64,000 nucleotides of DNA from Pilaira anomala (taxonomy: Eukaryota; Mucoromycota; Mucoromycetes; Mucorales; Mucoraceae): positions 1 through 64,000 of the forward strand of contig JAIXMQ010000004.1 of the NCBI GenBank assembly GCA_025716855.1. The letters are read 5' to 3'. The notes below the pieces were generated by a model. The model searched no databases. It worked only from the letters and a program-made list of their open reading frames with translations, and was not told where the DNA came from. The position numbers were made by a program, and so were the translations under genes. Shown here piece by piece: positions 48,446 to 59,333 of the stretch. How positions within the stretch are numbered: the first letter of the stretch is position 1; each line of letters opens with the position of its first letter.

Positions 48446-49439
48446 TTATTTAATAAAAATAGCTAGACAAAAAGTCGAAAATGAAATACGTATAGTGAGA
48501 AAAAAAAAACTAGTCCTGCATGTCTTCAGCATCACTGTGGATAGTAGTAGTAGTAGCAATTGAAGCAGAGCGTTCAGCTCTGCCAATAGTAGAATGGCAG
48601 TAGGGAGGACAAAAATGGTGGGGTCAAACGCGAGACTGTCATCTAATAAATTATTCAATGAAAGAGGACCGACCGACCAATCTTCGAGCATACGTACATT
48701 AGTATTGTACGAGTACGTTGTACGCATTACCCTTGGAACTGGACGATTCGTAGTAGGATTTGTCTGCGGTCTTGAGATGGTTTCAGTTATGTTGACAGGG
48801 TTATAATTTGTAATTATCAAATTCTGGTCAACTATTGAGTGTACAAAATACAGTCGAGTTAATAAAATAAAATTAAAAAAGTATTCAAAAATTACCCAAG
48901 TTCTCATACATGTCTGAAAGCTGTAACGCAAACGTTTCAACATTCAAACCTCTATTCATCACAGTTTCCTCATCGTTGATGTGTTCGAAGACGTACTTAT
49001 AAACAATAAATTTCATTTTCAAGAACCTGTGGGTTCTATCAAACTCACGTGCACGAATTCGTCTGGCAGTGGTACCGATGACATGGCCTTCTTCATCCAG
49101 GTTTGCAAGTGGACGAACGGCATCAACACTTAGCCTTACACTAGTAAAAGCTCTAGTACTATCATCGAACGTGTATGCTGATACATTTAATGGACCTAAT
49201 TGTTTGAATTAGTAAATTGCACATCATTAAATTATGCTCTATTACATACCAGTAAAATGATGGCGAGTTCCTATATCACAATATCTAATGAAGTAGTACA
49301 TCAGTACTGGATTTGAGACATAAAGTTTTACTCTCATTCCAGAGTCAATAGCCTTTGATTCGAGCATTACATTGCGAGCAGTAACTCGAAAAACAGGAGC
49401 AGCGGTAATAATACAATCAGTAAGTTCACCAAGGAGCAT
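48446..49439 (-). CDS. Unrecognised protein beside the Helitron gene
   Basis: I do not recognise this protein. Exon 1 starts at 49,439 (MLLGELTDCIITAAPVFRV) and splices after HHFTG. Exon 2 begins PLNVSAYTFDDSTRAFTSV and runs to LSDMYENL. Exon 3 begins after an acceptor near 48,839. The first ~100 residues alternate strands (VTARNVMLES, MRVKLYVSN, VRLSVDAVRPLAN), perhaps an OB-like or other beta fold. The C-terminus is uncertain: the open frame runs to 48,446 with a hydrophobic end, but another frame ends HSDAEDMQD at 48,510, which looks more natural and would need one base shift or a missed intron. It lies 310 bases upstream of the Helitron gene on the same strand. Confidence 0.6.
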
Positions 49440-50440
49440 TTTAGAAAATTAAAAAAAAATATATAAATTATGGATCATGTATTTTTACAAAAACTCGTGT
49501 CTTATATACGCAAGACATTCAATAATGTATATCATGATACTGACTGAATTACAGGAACCGAGGAATAGACTCAAGGATTAAAAAGAGTAAATTAAGAATT
49601 GAGACAAACTCGAGGATCGCGAAAATATTTCAGGTGATTTTGCTTTCTGTTAGGAGTATTTTTTTTTCCAATGATAAAAATTGAAGATATAATAAATCAT
49701 ATGCTTTATTTAATATGTGAATGATATCCTAAATAAAAAAAAATCATGTAATAATAAGAGCGTAATAAAAATTTGATGATTTTTAAGTATATTGTATTTA
49801 TGTAACTTCTGTTGTATATGGTAATAAAGATATTTGCACTGAAAATTTTTTACACAAATTAAGTGCACACCTTGCTTTTCGCACTAAAAAGATGATCAGG
49901 ATAGGATAATCTCGATTATATTTAGATGTAAACTTATGCCACCTTAATCAAAATTTGTACACTGCTGTATATTAAATAGCTTTTGAGTATCGATGTATTT
50001 ATTGTTTTTGTGTTTCAAGGTTTGTATTTATTTAATGCGTAGATTAACTCGCACAAGTTAACATTATTTGAAATGAAAATAGAAAAATAGTTTGATGATT
50101 TTTAATTAAGTAAAATAATAAGGGGATTTAAATTCAATGTTAAAACACAAAAATGTTATATGATACCGCCACATTTGTTTATTTTTAAATGTGTGCGACT
50201 AAACAGCATATAATAATGCCAAAAGTAGTCGTGACAATTGGCTAATATGACTTGATGCTCACCCTAAGCAAGGTTCATGTTCCACAATAAAAAAGCTTCT
50301 GACATAATTTACAAATGGCAATTGCATCTTTTAATTAATAAAACCGTGGTACAAATTTCCTAAATGAAAACTTTACCTTATATAAAGAAATAAGTTTGTG
50401 TTGGCTAAAGAAGAGATTAACATACAATAACAAATACAAT
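49440..50440. promoter_or_regulatory. 1 kb between two divergent unknown genes
   Basis: No coding signal. A+T-rich, with many TTTGATGATTTTTAA-like repeats (for example near 49,772 and 50,091). It probably contains the promoters of both flanking genes. Confidence 0.4.
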
Positions 50441-52699
50441 ATGGAATCTATTATATCAACATTTGTTGGTCTTTTATTTCCACATACAATGCAAGTTGAT
50501 GAAGAAAATGGAAAAGTTTATTTTTTATTATATGAAGCATACTTTGGGTAAGTGAGATATCGTACGCGTTATTTTTATCAAAGATTGCATGATCTATATA
50601 TCAATAATAAACGCTTATAATATATATTAAATACTTTTTTTTTGCATTTCCTTACAAATAGTCGTTACAGCGTAAAAGTCATAGGATGCAAAAAAATAAT
50701 CGAAGATTCATTCAAAAGTTATATTTCTACATGGGACATAAGCACTCTTCAAAACAAGAAGGAGCCAATTCTTTTGGTTGCAACGGGAAGTATGAAGCAA
50801 CAGCCAACCGTATCTGGATTTTTAGGTAGAGCTGTGGAAGAAAAGTTTCATTTAAACTTACTTTCAATACGAGTTATGCCTTGTATACCGTTAGTATCAG
50901 AGACCTTAAAAACAATGGTACATCCTGATATTGGTCCAGTTCAATTAACGAAAGGCGTTAGAGAGGGCTATTTTTACGTTAATTTATCCCTGAATCAAAA
51001 TTTTGAAAACGGTCCTGAGTTTCATGCATCGAATGCTGAAGAAGACGAGTTAGGTATTGTATAATGTAAAAAATAAAAGGTTTAAATTAATATGACTGAA
51101 AATTTGAATATGCAATACTATAGATGATTTTGAAAGAGAAATATTAAATAGAGGAAATAGAACAGCTCCTAATATACATAATGATGATGAATATATTGAA
51201 GACAATATGTCTATAGATAACAGAAGAAGCTCCAATAACAATAATAGAGATATGGATGATGATGACTTTGATGATTCTTTTTTCCGATCTGATGATTATT
51301 TGAATACGCGTCGGTTTTCGGACTCAAGTAGTGTTTCACCACCGCCACCAAAAGTTAATAAACCAGTCTCTTCAAAAAAGAAGGATAAAACTGATATTTA
51401 TTTGGAAAAAGTAATGGAAGATTTGAAACACCAAACCGATTTTTTATATGCTGAACGAAATAGAAATAATCATGAAAACCCTCTAGATTTGGATGCTGAT
51501 GAAGGTTTTGATTTAGAAAATGAAATGGATAACGAGTCAAATGATGAGCTGGGCGATAATATGGATGAAATGAATAATGAAACAAATGGTAATTATATAT
51601 AGAGATAATACATACTATTAAGCTTTTAAAATAAGCTAGATGTTCATAGCTCTAAAAATATATAATACATGCAATCATTTTAGGTAATAGTGATTCTTCA
51701 GATAAGACCTTAAGACAGTTCAGTTCAACAAATAAAACTTCTTTAAGAAGTAAAGTTTATAAAGATCCACAAAATAAACCTCATTCTAAAAAGGCCGAAT
51801 ACTCAAGTGCATTTAATTGTAAGCTAAAAAAAACAAAAAACAGAAAACATATTTATACAAAAGTTGATATCGTCTTTATTTGACAGATTCAAGAAATCAA
51901 AAACAAAGTGAAAGCTCTCCTGATCCACTTTATGTTGAATCACTTAAAAACTTAACACTAAATGACTTTGATACAGAATCTAGTAAGAAAAAAAAAGGAA
52001 AGCAGAAGATGGACTACAGAAAAATTGTTCCAGACACTGACTATGATCATTGTGATTATGATTATAATTATAATTATAATTATGATAATATGTATGCGGC
52101 ATAATATTGTGTAAATTCAAGTTATTTATTATCAACTCAATCATTCTTTAGGGACTCATCTATAGCAAGAGATATGCCTTCTTCATCCAAACAATTTACT
52201 GGTAGAAGAAGAGATAGTATTAATTCCGACACAAATAGCCATGGTAACTTAATTTAAAGCAATTATATTCATACTAAAACTTAGAAACATCAACAAATAG
52301 TTACTAGTATTTCAAACGCTGAAACAGAATTTAGTCAAGGTAGTCAAAATTCCGCTTCAAAAAAGAGAATGAGTAACTCCTTTGAAACAGATGTTAATAA
52401 TAATCAGGTACATATAAAGTGGCGATGAATCCTGCTGCAAATGCATTAGTATCATACAAACTACTTAAGCTTATTATTTATAGGGTAAGAGATCCAAAGC
52501 AAACGATGGTAGTAAAAGTAAAGATCCTACAATTCCAAGAGAGTTGGTTGATTTAAAAGGGAGAGGAAGACCTAAAAAGGTGCCTTTAGATAATCAGGAT
52601 GAAACACCTAAGAGAGGAAGAGGTCGTCCGCCGAAGAATAATCAAAATGAAAAGAGTGAATTTATATATAATTTCTTCGTTCCAACTTCAAAAAAATAA
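50441..52699 (+). CDS. Unrecognised protein with acidic middle and two C-terminal AT-hooks
   Basis: Multi-exon gene. Exon 1 is 50441-50547 (MESIISTFVGLLFPHTMQVD) and exon 2 starts GRYSVKVIGCKKIIEDSF. The first ~165 residues look like one folded domain (EPILLVATGSMKQQP, FLGRAVEEKFHLNLLSIRVM, REGYFYVNLSLNQNFENG), possibly OB-like; I know no family for it. Next comes a long disordered part: Asp/Asn/Ser-rich, DDDDFDDSFF, and a Tyr/Asn/Asp run near 52,040-52,095. The last exon has two AT-hook cores, LKGRGRPKKVP and PKRGRGRPPKN, which bind the minor groove of A+T-rich DNA. A nuclear DNA-binding role follows from the hooks. Exon borders between 51,600 and 52,480 are provisional. A48 follows 28 bases after the stop. 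Confidence 0.65.
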
Positions 52700-52721
52700 C
52701 ATGATTAATAAGGTTACCACA

Positions 52722-52777
<56 letters not shown>

Positions 52778-54998
52778 TTATAATATATATCTCCAAATAT
52801 CCAAATATTTAATTTTTATGTAACTAAAACTAAAATAAAGCGATATAATTACGGCTTTAAATTTTTTGGGTTCTATTAAAGGCTATGTTTTGACTTCGAA
52901 GTTACTTTGAATTGGTTGATTAATTTATTAAAAGCCATGAAGTCAAATTACGAACAAAAAATTGTTATCAATATAAAAAACTAGTAAAACTAGTTATCAG
53001 TGTGAGGTCTTTTTTTTTTGGATACTTGCATTTGTTTTTCTATCGGATGTCATCTTGACATTGATGACATATTATAAGCACATGTATATAAATTTTTTAG
53101 TTCACCAACAATAGGTTTAACTTTTACCTTATCTAATCAGGCAATATTAAATATAATTGATTAACTATAAATTTATGTTAGTAAAATTAAGCATTGACGT
53201 TCTAAAAGCAACCAAGATTAGTTATAGTTCTTTTAGTATATAAATACATACTATTGAAGATTACATATAGGTTTTCAGTAAATTTTGTAGATCTATTATT
53301 TAATAAGCTTCTTAAATTTCATAATGAAGAAACTAAGATGATAAAAAATCACAGCCAGAAAATAAAATTACTATCGCTATATATACAATATACATTCAAA
53401 GTTATGTTTGTTCATTAAAAGATATAAACATGTTTGAAATATATTTACAATAATAATAGCTAACATTCGATTCATTCATTTATTAAAGTATTCGATCCGC
53501 CTAGTTATCAATACATAAGTCTGTGAGATGTGTAATAGATCTGACTGGTTTACAAGTACTCTAAATATTTTATGTCATAGAGTATACAAAAAAAAAAAAA
53601 AAAAAAAAAAAATAGACTTTTACAATATCACAAAGCCCATAAGAGCTATTAGATGACCCTATAGAAAGATCTCTTTGGAAAGATAAACACGTATCAGATT
53701 CGCCTTTGTAATAATAAATCACTTATAATATTTTCTTTGTAAAAGAGGAATAAAATATGTTTCTTTTAACTCAATTAATATTAAAATACTTATACGTTAA
53801 ATTTAAGGATATATGGATTATTTTTGATTTGTTACGCATACTGAAATAAGCTAGTCAGTCTTTAAAAAAAAAGTTACTTATGCAATATTACCAAGTTAGA
53901 TACAGCAGTAACAGTATACCAAAAATTCGTATAATTTATATTTTCAGCACGGGTTGTTTTTATAAAATCATGTGTTTACAGAGCGACATATTGAAATTAT
54001 AATGGTGCGATTTTCATGTCTTCAAGTTGTATTTTTTACTCAGAGCTTTTTTCTTGTAAATTGAGTGCTATATACAATTATAAGCTGATAACTATTACCC
54101 CAAATATATGGTATGAATAAAGTTAACAAAAAGAGGTTTTATCAGTATAATTGTATTGTAAATGCAATATGTATGACTTTTTTTACAAAATATTTCAAAT
54201 GAACATGTCCTAAATTAACTAAATCATTTCTTTTGCGTAATACAAATCTTTTTTTTTAGGCTTCTTTTTTTATACAAGATCACATTCTTATATAGTGCCA
54301 ATGGATATCCAATCAGATGTTTTATTCGAATAATTACGGATTTGGATGATGATTATAAAAATCTGTAGAACACATGCAATCTATATAAGCACTTCCTTAA
54401 AGTGAAAATAAATAAATTTAAAATCATTTTCTATATTACATCAAAATAAAAGTTTGATTATCTTATAATTTAAGCTGTCTTCTATCAATTCAGAAGAAAC
54501 ATACATCTGTTTTCATGAAAAGAAGAAGATTTTTTTAACGAAATCAACAAAAGACCTCCAATTTTTTACAAATATGTATATTTTTTGGTGTAATTTTCGT
54601 GAATTAATACAAATATAGAAATTATGGGTGGGACTATTGTCCATAAAAGGAGAGTTTTTAAGCGTATTTCTGGAAATAACTAACAATAGGTAAAGAAAAA
54701 GTTTAACCAACTTTCAATCACAGAATAAAGGCAAAAATTAGATGCCCACAAACACGTAATAGAACACATCAACTTAGTATAGTAGCTACGCTATAAGGAA
54801 GCTACTTAATAAAGTAGCTGCCTGTTAAATACATTTGTGAGAGCTGAAAATGATTTGAAGTTATACAAGTGTCCTCGTATAGAAATAGGAGGGTAACATT
54901 TTAGGCTATTTATATTTTTTAGTATATAATCCGTTCCAAGTGATATTTAGCAAATGTCTATTTGGTCTGATTTTTCTGATATACCTTTTGCCAAAATG
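52700..54998. other. Gene-free stretch of 2.3 kb
   Basis: Begins with A48 at 52,728-52,775 and includes a run of some 24 A residues near 53,588-53,611. No gene or repeat family is identified. It ends at the 23-base array. Confidence 0.55.
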
Positions 54999-55886
54999 AT
55001 GTCGCAAGAAAAAAAATTAAAGTGTCGCACTTTTTAAAAAAACAGTGTCGTATCGCACTCTGGAACCTCTACGGGACAAGTTAGTATGGCAATACTTTCG
55101 CACATCGGAAATGCGTCGTCATTATCAAACTCATGTCGAATATACAGTAACCTTTCAGCTCTCTACTATCAAACGATTCTGGGATTGCTCTATGTACCCT
55201 CAAGCTCGTACCCTTCTCTATCGTGTATTCCATAGCCGTATACCTACAAATGTTATACTAGCTCAGTTCAACATAGTCCCTTCCCATTTATGCTCTTGGT
55301 GTAAAACAGCTCCAGATACAACCGATCACTTCTTAGTTCAATGTCCCTTAAAGTGGAAAGTGTGGCATAACGTCTTGTCTCAATATTACCCCCACTTAAA
55401 ATTTTCTACGAATGATGTTCTGCAAGCCATCCAAAAACTTCAAGCTCCCTATTTGGTCCGAAACTGTAAGATACTTATACCCATACTATCTACCATCTTA
55501 TGGCAACTTTGGAACATACATTGGCAACTAGGAAACGAAAACTCTCCTCCTTTATCCAGCACCTTTCTTAATAACCGTACTATCAAAATCACATCTCTTA
55601 TAGAACAAATCATCCATCCGATTACTGACAGTGATTAACACAAATATACTGCTAACCTACAGTCCTTCTATTCCACTCTCGATCCTCGAGTTCCATCCCT
55701 CCGCGATATGTGACTCTTAATGTAATTTTTATATTTAATAAAATTTCAATTTACAAAAAAAAAAAAAAAACAGTGTCGTATGTTTTTAGAAAAGAGTGTC
55801 GCACGATTCAGGAAAATAGTGTCGCGTCTAAAAAAAATATAGTGTCGTGCTTTTCAAAAAAAATATGTCGCATATATAATTGTTTA
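54999..55886. repeat. Seven-unit array with exact 23-base period, split by a LINE
   Basis: The core (A)GTGTCGC/T recurs with its GTCG at 55,001, 55,024 and 55,047, then, after the LINE, at 55,775 (duplicated unit), 55,798, 55,821, 55,844 and 55,867. Every step is exactly 23 bases. The remaining part of each unit is A-rich and not conserved. Removing the insertion gives seven continuous units. It is non-coding; a protein-binding iteron-like role is inferred. Confidence 0.85.
55053..55770 (+). mobile_element. 5'-truncated LINE (non-LTR retrotransposon) 3' end
   Basis: An open segment to the stop at 55,638 encodes the C-terminal zinc-binding region of a LINE reverse-transcriptase polyprotein: ARTLLYRVFHSRIPTN, PSHLCSWCKTAPDTTDHFLVQCPLKWKVW (Cys-Cys-His-Cys). 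A short 3' untranslated part ends in a poly-A tail. The 17-base sequence AAAAAAACAGTGTCGTA occurs directly before (55,036-55,052) and after (55,764-55,780) the element: a target-site duplication whose left end merges with poly-A. The reverse-transcriptase core and endonuclease are absent, so it is a dead copy. Confidence 0.88.
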
Positions 55887-56131
55887 TTAAATAGGACGGC
55901 CTGTAAGGCAGTCATCAAAACGTTTAACGGAATAGCGTGCAAACCCTTCAAAAGATGACTGGGCAAAAAAAATCTGGTGCGATTGGATCCGGAAATAGAA
56001 CAAATAATCATTGTTTCCTTTTCGACTCTCTGGGGTGTTTCTTTCTACAAGCTCCAATTGAACCTTTTTAATGGTGAAAATCCATAACTATTACAATTGT
56101 TCGAGCGATCTGTGAAAAAGGAATAATTGAT

Positions 56132-56335
56132 TTGACCCTACGTAAGACAAAAGCTGTTCAGAAAATGGCGCCCATAAAGAAGAGAAAGAGAGATAATGGT
56201 GAGGCCATCGACCTTGTAGAAGTGAATGCGAGAGTTGGCACACGAAGTGAACATTTTTTGCAATTTATTAGTGGTGTGATGGATACTCTGGATGCGCATG
56301 GAGATGAAGAACTATGGCGGAAGTTCTATGGTTAA
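56132..56335 (+). pseudogene. Possible DDE transposase fragment
   Basis: A 67-residue frame with KKRKRDNGEAIDLVEVNARVGTRSEHFLQFISGVMDTLDAHGDEE. The GTRSEHFLQFISGVMDTLD stretch resembles the segment before the second catalytic Asp in fungal Tc1/IS630-type transposases. The expected DNAPIH motif does not follow; the frame turns into WRKFYG and stops. The identification is tentative. Confidence 0.4.
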
Positions 56336-56394
56336 TCTATCCTCGCAAAGGTTACCGAAAAGGAGTGTGAACTTATTATAAGTAGTTAGAGGGT

Positions 56395-56540
56395 CGAAAT
56401 AACCCTTTTCACGAAAGGGCATTTTCACTTTTGGACTTCTTTTAATAACCCTTTCACTAAACGGTTAAAAAATCCTTTCATCACTTAAAATAGTTAAAAA
56501 AATCCTTTCATCAGTTGAAAAAAAAAATCTTTTTACATTA
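56395..56540. repeat. Short CCCTTT / CCTTTCAT repeats
   Basis: Contains AACCCTTTTCACGAAAGGG, then ATAACCCTTTCACTAAACGG and two near-copies of GTTAAAAAAATCCTTTCATCA about 40 bases apart. The first unit is a small inverted repeat (CCCTTT...AAAGGG). It looks like another degenerate repeat-built element end. Confidence 0.55.
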
Positions 56541-57030
56541 CTGGAACCCCTTCAAATTTGCCTACTTTTCATATAGTGCGGGACCTTCTGCCAAACTTGT
56601 AAAAAAATTAGCCAAGTTTTAAAAAAAGCGTTTAGCCATTTCCTTGAGCTTGGCTTAGCCAACAAAATTAAACCTAATTTATTAGATGTCATGGCGAATT
56701 AAGAATATGAAAAATATGCTAATTGAAAATATTTTCTTTCTAACAATGATGATTCCAATTAACATCAAACATTGAAAAGAGAGCTAAAAAAACTCTCAAA
56801 AAAAGTAAATGATGAGATTTAGCAAAATTATTTCATTAGTTATTCAAAGTCTACGAAAACTAATTACGAACATCAAGAATCACTTTGTATTCAAATGGCG
56901 TTCCAGTTTCATACTTCGCAAGCTCATGTATAGCAAATATGAAATCTTACTCATGCGCAAAATACACTTCACTGTAAAACACTAGATTCTTCATATTAAA
57001 TTCTTTTTCATTCTTTTTAATTTAAAAAAA

Positions 57031-57215
57031 CCCTCTGAAAAGAGGTATAGAACCCTCTAGAGAAAGAGGTATAAAAAACCCTCTAAAAAGAGGTATAAAA
57101 AACCCTCTGAAAAGAGGTATAGAACCCTCTAAAGAGGTATAAAAAACCCTCTAAAAAGAGGTATAAAAAACCCTCTAGAAAAAGAGGTATAAAAAACCCT
57201 CTAAAAAGAGGTATA
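57031..57215. repeat. Eight-unit tandem array of small hairpins
   Basis: CCCTCT begins at 57,031, 57,053, 57,079, 57,103, 57,125, 57,147, 57,171 and 57,197, a period of 22-26 bases. Each is followed within a few bases by AGAGGTATA, so each unit contains a CCTCT...AGAGG inverted repeat joined by an A-rich spacer. The variation is mostly in loop and spacer length, while the stems are almost invariant. Confidence 0.9.
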
Positions 57216-57497
57216 AAGGATAAATATTGAAAAATGAAGAAAGATGAATATTTATTCCTTTTAGTGGCAGTCGGAATCTCAATACGGTGACTATTGTTTT
57301 TTACTAAATGTAATGGTTCGGACCTGGAATTGCTTAAGGATAAATATTATTGGCTAATAATATTTATGGGAACGATTATTTAGGTTGCTTCAATCAGTTT
57401 ATTATATTCTCTCTCGTTTCATAAACTAAAGCTCTGTAGCAGCCGCCTCATATACACTGATCCCTCACTAACCGCACCTGTCAGTAAACACTGAAAC

Positions 57498-58345
57498 ATG
57501 TGTCGATCTTGCAAAATACCTAAACGCCATGTTTTCCTTCAATCTACTCTATTAAACGGAATGACAGACAAAGACTTGATGGCTATTTTGAATAAATGTT
57601 CGATTCAAAAGCCAATTCATGTTTTTAAAATTAGCAGAGATCAAACGTAAGTACTATTTAAATATTTAGCATAAATTAAAGCAGTTTTTAACACGTTAAT
57701 TTACTCTTCTCGCAGATATAGTCATATCCATTTCGAAAATGAAGCTAATGCTTCGTCTTTTTATCATCTTTATTGCAACAATAGCCATATTTTATGCAGG
57801 AAATTCAAAGATATCGTCATTAAACCTAGTCGCGAAAATGGGGTTGACGTCAGTTATGTAAGTAACAAGTGTTTTAACATTGTTAACTAAAAAAATACTA
57901 ATACAGTTCAGAAACACAGGATATTTCCTTATGTCAAAGACGAGTAGATGAAGATACCTTTGGATGGTGTACTTGTTTGATTCCTTCTCCTTCCTCAATT
58001 GTCAATACTACCGATAACAACGCCAACAATGATACCAACAACGAAAATGTCCCTGCTACTTCCTCAACTGTTAATACTATCGATAGCAACGCCAACAATG
58101 ATACCAACAATGCAAGTGTCCCTTCTGCTTCCTCAACTGTTAATACTACCGATAGCAACGCCAACAATGATACCAACAACGAAAATATCCCTGTTGCTTC
58201 TTCAAATGTCAATACTACCGAGAAACACAACACGTCTTTAAAAAGATTGATCCAGGAGTTAAAAGACGAGATAAAAGAAGATGAAGAAAGATTAGAAAGA
58301 AAAAGAAAAAAATTGAAATTGTTACAAGATGCATATGAATTTTAA
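57498..58345 (+). CDS. Unrecognised protein with three-fold internal repeat and coiled-coil end
   Basis: Three exons (57498-57646, 57716-57861, 57912-58345) join in phase to 242 residues. I do not recognise a family. The first ~95 residues have an RRM-like pattern of strands and helices (KDLMAILNKCSIQKPIHVFKI, YSHIHFENEANASSFYHLY, FKDIVIKPSREN), which is only a suggestion. The middle has three tandem 23-residue units of the form SSTVNTxDxNANNDTNNxxVP (DNA period 69), plus a partial fourth. The C-terminus is a charged helix, LIQELKDEIKEDEERLERKR. It starts 283 bases after the hairpin array. The frame is intact while surrounding transposons are broken. The intron 2 borders were chosen because they keep the frame. 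Confidence 0.55.
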
Positions 58346-58497
58346 TGCCTTTCTTTATTGAAATACTTGATATAAATTCCATCTTTCTTACGTTATATGA
58401 CGGATAAAATTATGAAAATATCACGTTATACACTATAATTAGCTGCAAAAGCATAAACCATACGATTTCAGACAATATCAAAAGTTATTTATCAACT

Positions 58498-59333
58498 TAT
58501 TCAGAAAGAGGGTGGTGCTGTTGCAAATCATACAAGATCCTGTTTATTCCACGTTATGCTGCTTATGAAATACTTAAACAGTGGAATGAAAGCGATGGAA
58601 CTGCCATTCCCATCGATTGCATAAAGAAACCTTCCAAGATCAATGGAGCCGTAAAAACAGACAACTGTAAGATAACACAGGAACATACTGACTTCCTCGT
58701 AGATTTAGTTGAAAAAATCCATGTGTCACAGTTAGCATAGCAAGAGAAGAGCTTTGCAAACTGCTTCAAGGCATTGACATATTTGAAAGTAGACTGAGGA
58801 AATATATGAAAGAAAAAGTTAGACTGTCGCTGAAAAGTCTACACACTAACACTATGCAGTTAGATGCTGCAAGAATTATTAAACCTCGCTTCAATATAAT
58901 AACTGAATGGAAGGCTGTCGGTATGGGTTTTCAGAAAAGTTCTGTGTTTATCGGCGAGGCAGGATTCAACTCTTATCAAATCAGAAACAGGGCTTGGTCT
59001 GTTAAGTGTACTCTAGCAATAGTAAAAGTTCCAACATATAGGGGTGTTAGTCTCTGTATCTTCAGGTGTATTTGTCCATTCCCAATTTCATACGCTTTTC
59101 AAAAATGGCTGTGGGAGCGACACATCGAAAAAAAAAAAACAAAAAACAAAACAAAGATGAATGTTGATCACTTTCCATTTTCAAAGCCCAAAGGGGACTC
59201 ATGCAAACGACACGTTCGAGAAACGCTTACGGTCCACTTTGATCTTACAAAACTCACTTTCTTTCAGAATGGTGACCCAACCAAGTTTTACTTTGGCCTG
59301 AGTGTCATAACTGTATGTATGACCTTTCTTTAA
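58498..59333 (+). pseudogene. Decayed Tc1/IS630-type DDE transposase
   Basis: Protein-like signal crosses frames: an N-terminal helix-turn-helix part (58,500-58,740, several stops), then an open 175-residue segment starting at 58,806 (KEKVRLSLKSLHTNTMQLD, IITEWKAVGMGFQKSSVFIGEAGFNSYQIRNRAWSV, LAIVKVPTYRGVSLCIFRCI). VFI-EAGFN is the first DDE motif block, but the expected Asp (VFIDEAGFN) is Gly here. The second and third acidic motifs are not recognisable after about 59,110. It is a dead copy in a different lineage from the element at 29-31 kb. Confidence 0.7.

Noticed and set aside
52728..52775. A48 after the AT-hook gene as the tail of a retrocopy
   Set aside because: The gene before it contains several introns, so it is not a processed copy.
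54999..55886. CRISPR-like array
   Set aside because: Only 7-9 bases per 23 are conserved, with no repeat/spacer alternation and no cas genes.
57029..57216. CRISPR-like array
   Set aside because: Units are 22-26 bases with no spacers of unique sequence, each unit is itself a hairpin, and the genome is eukaryotic.
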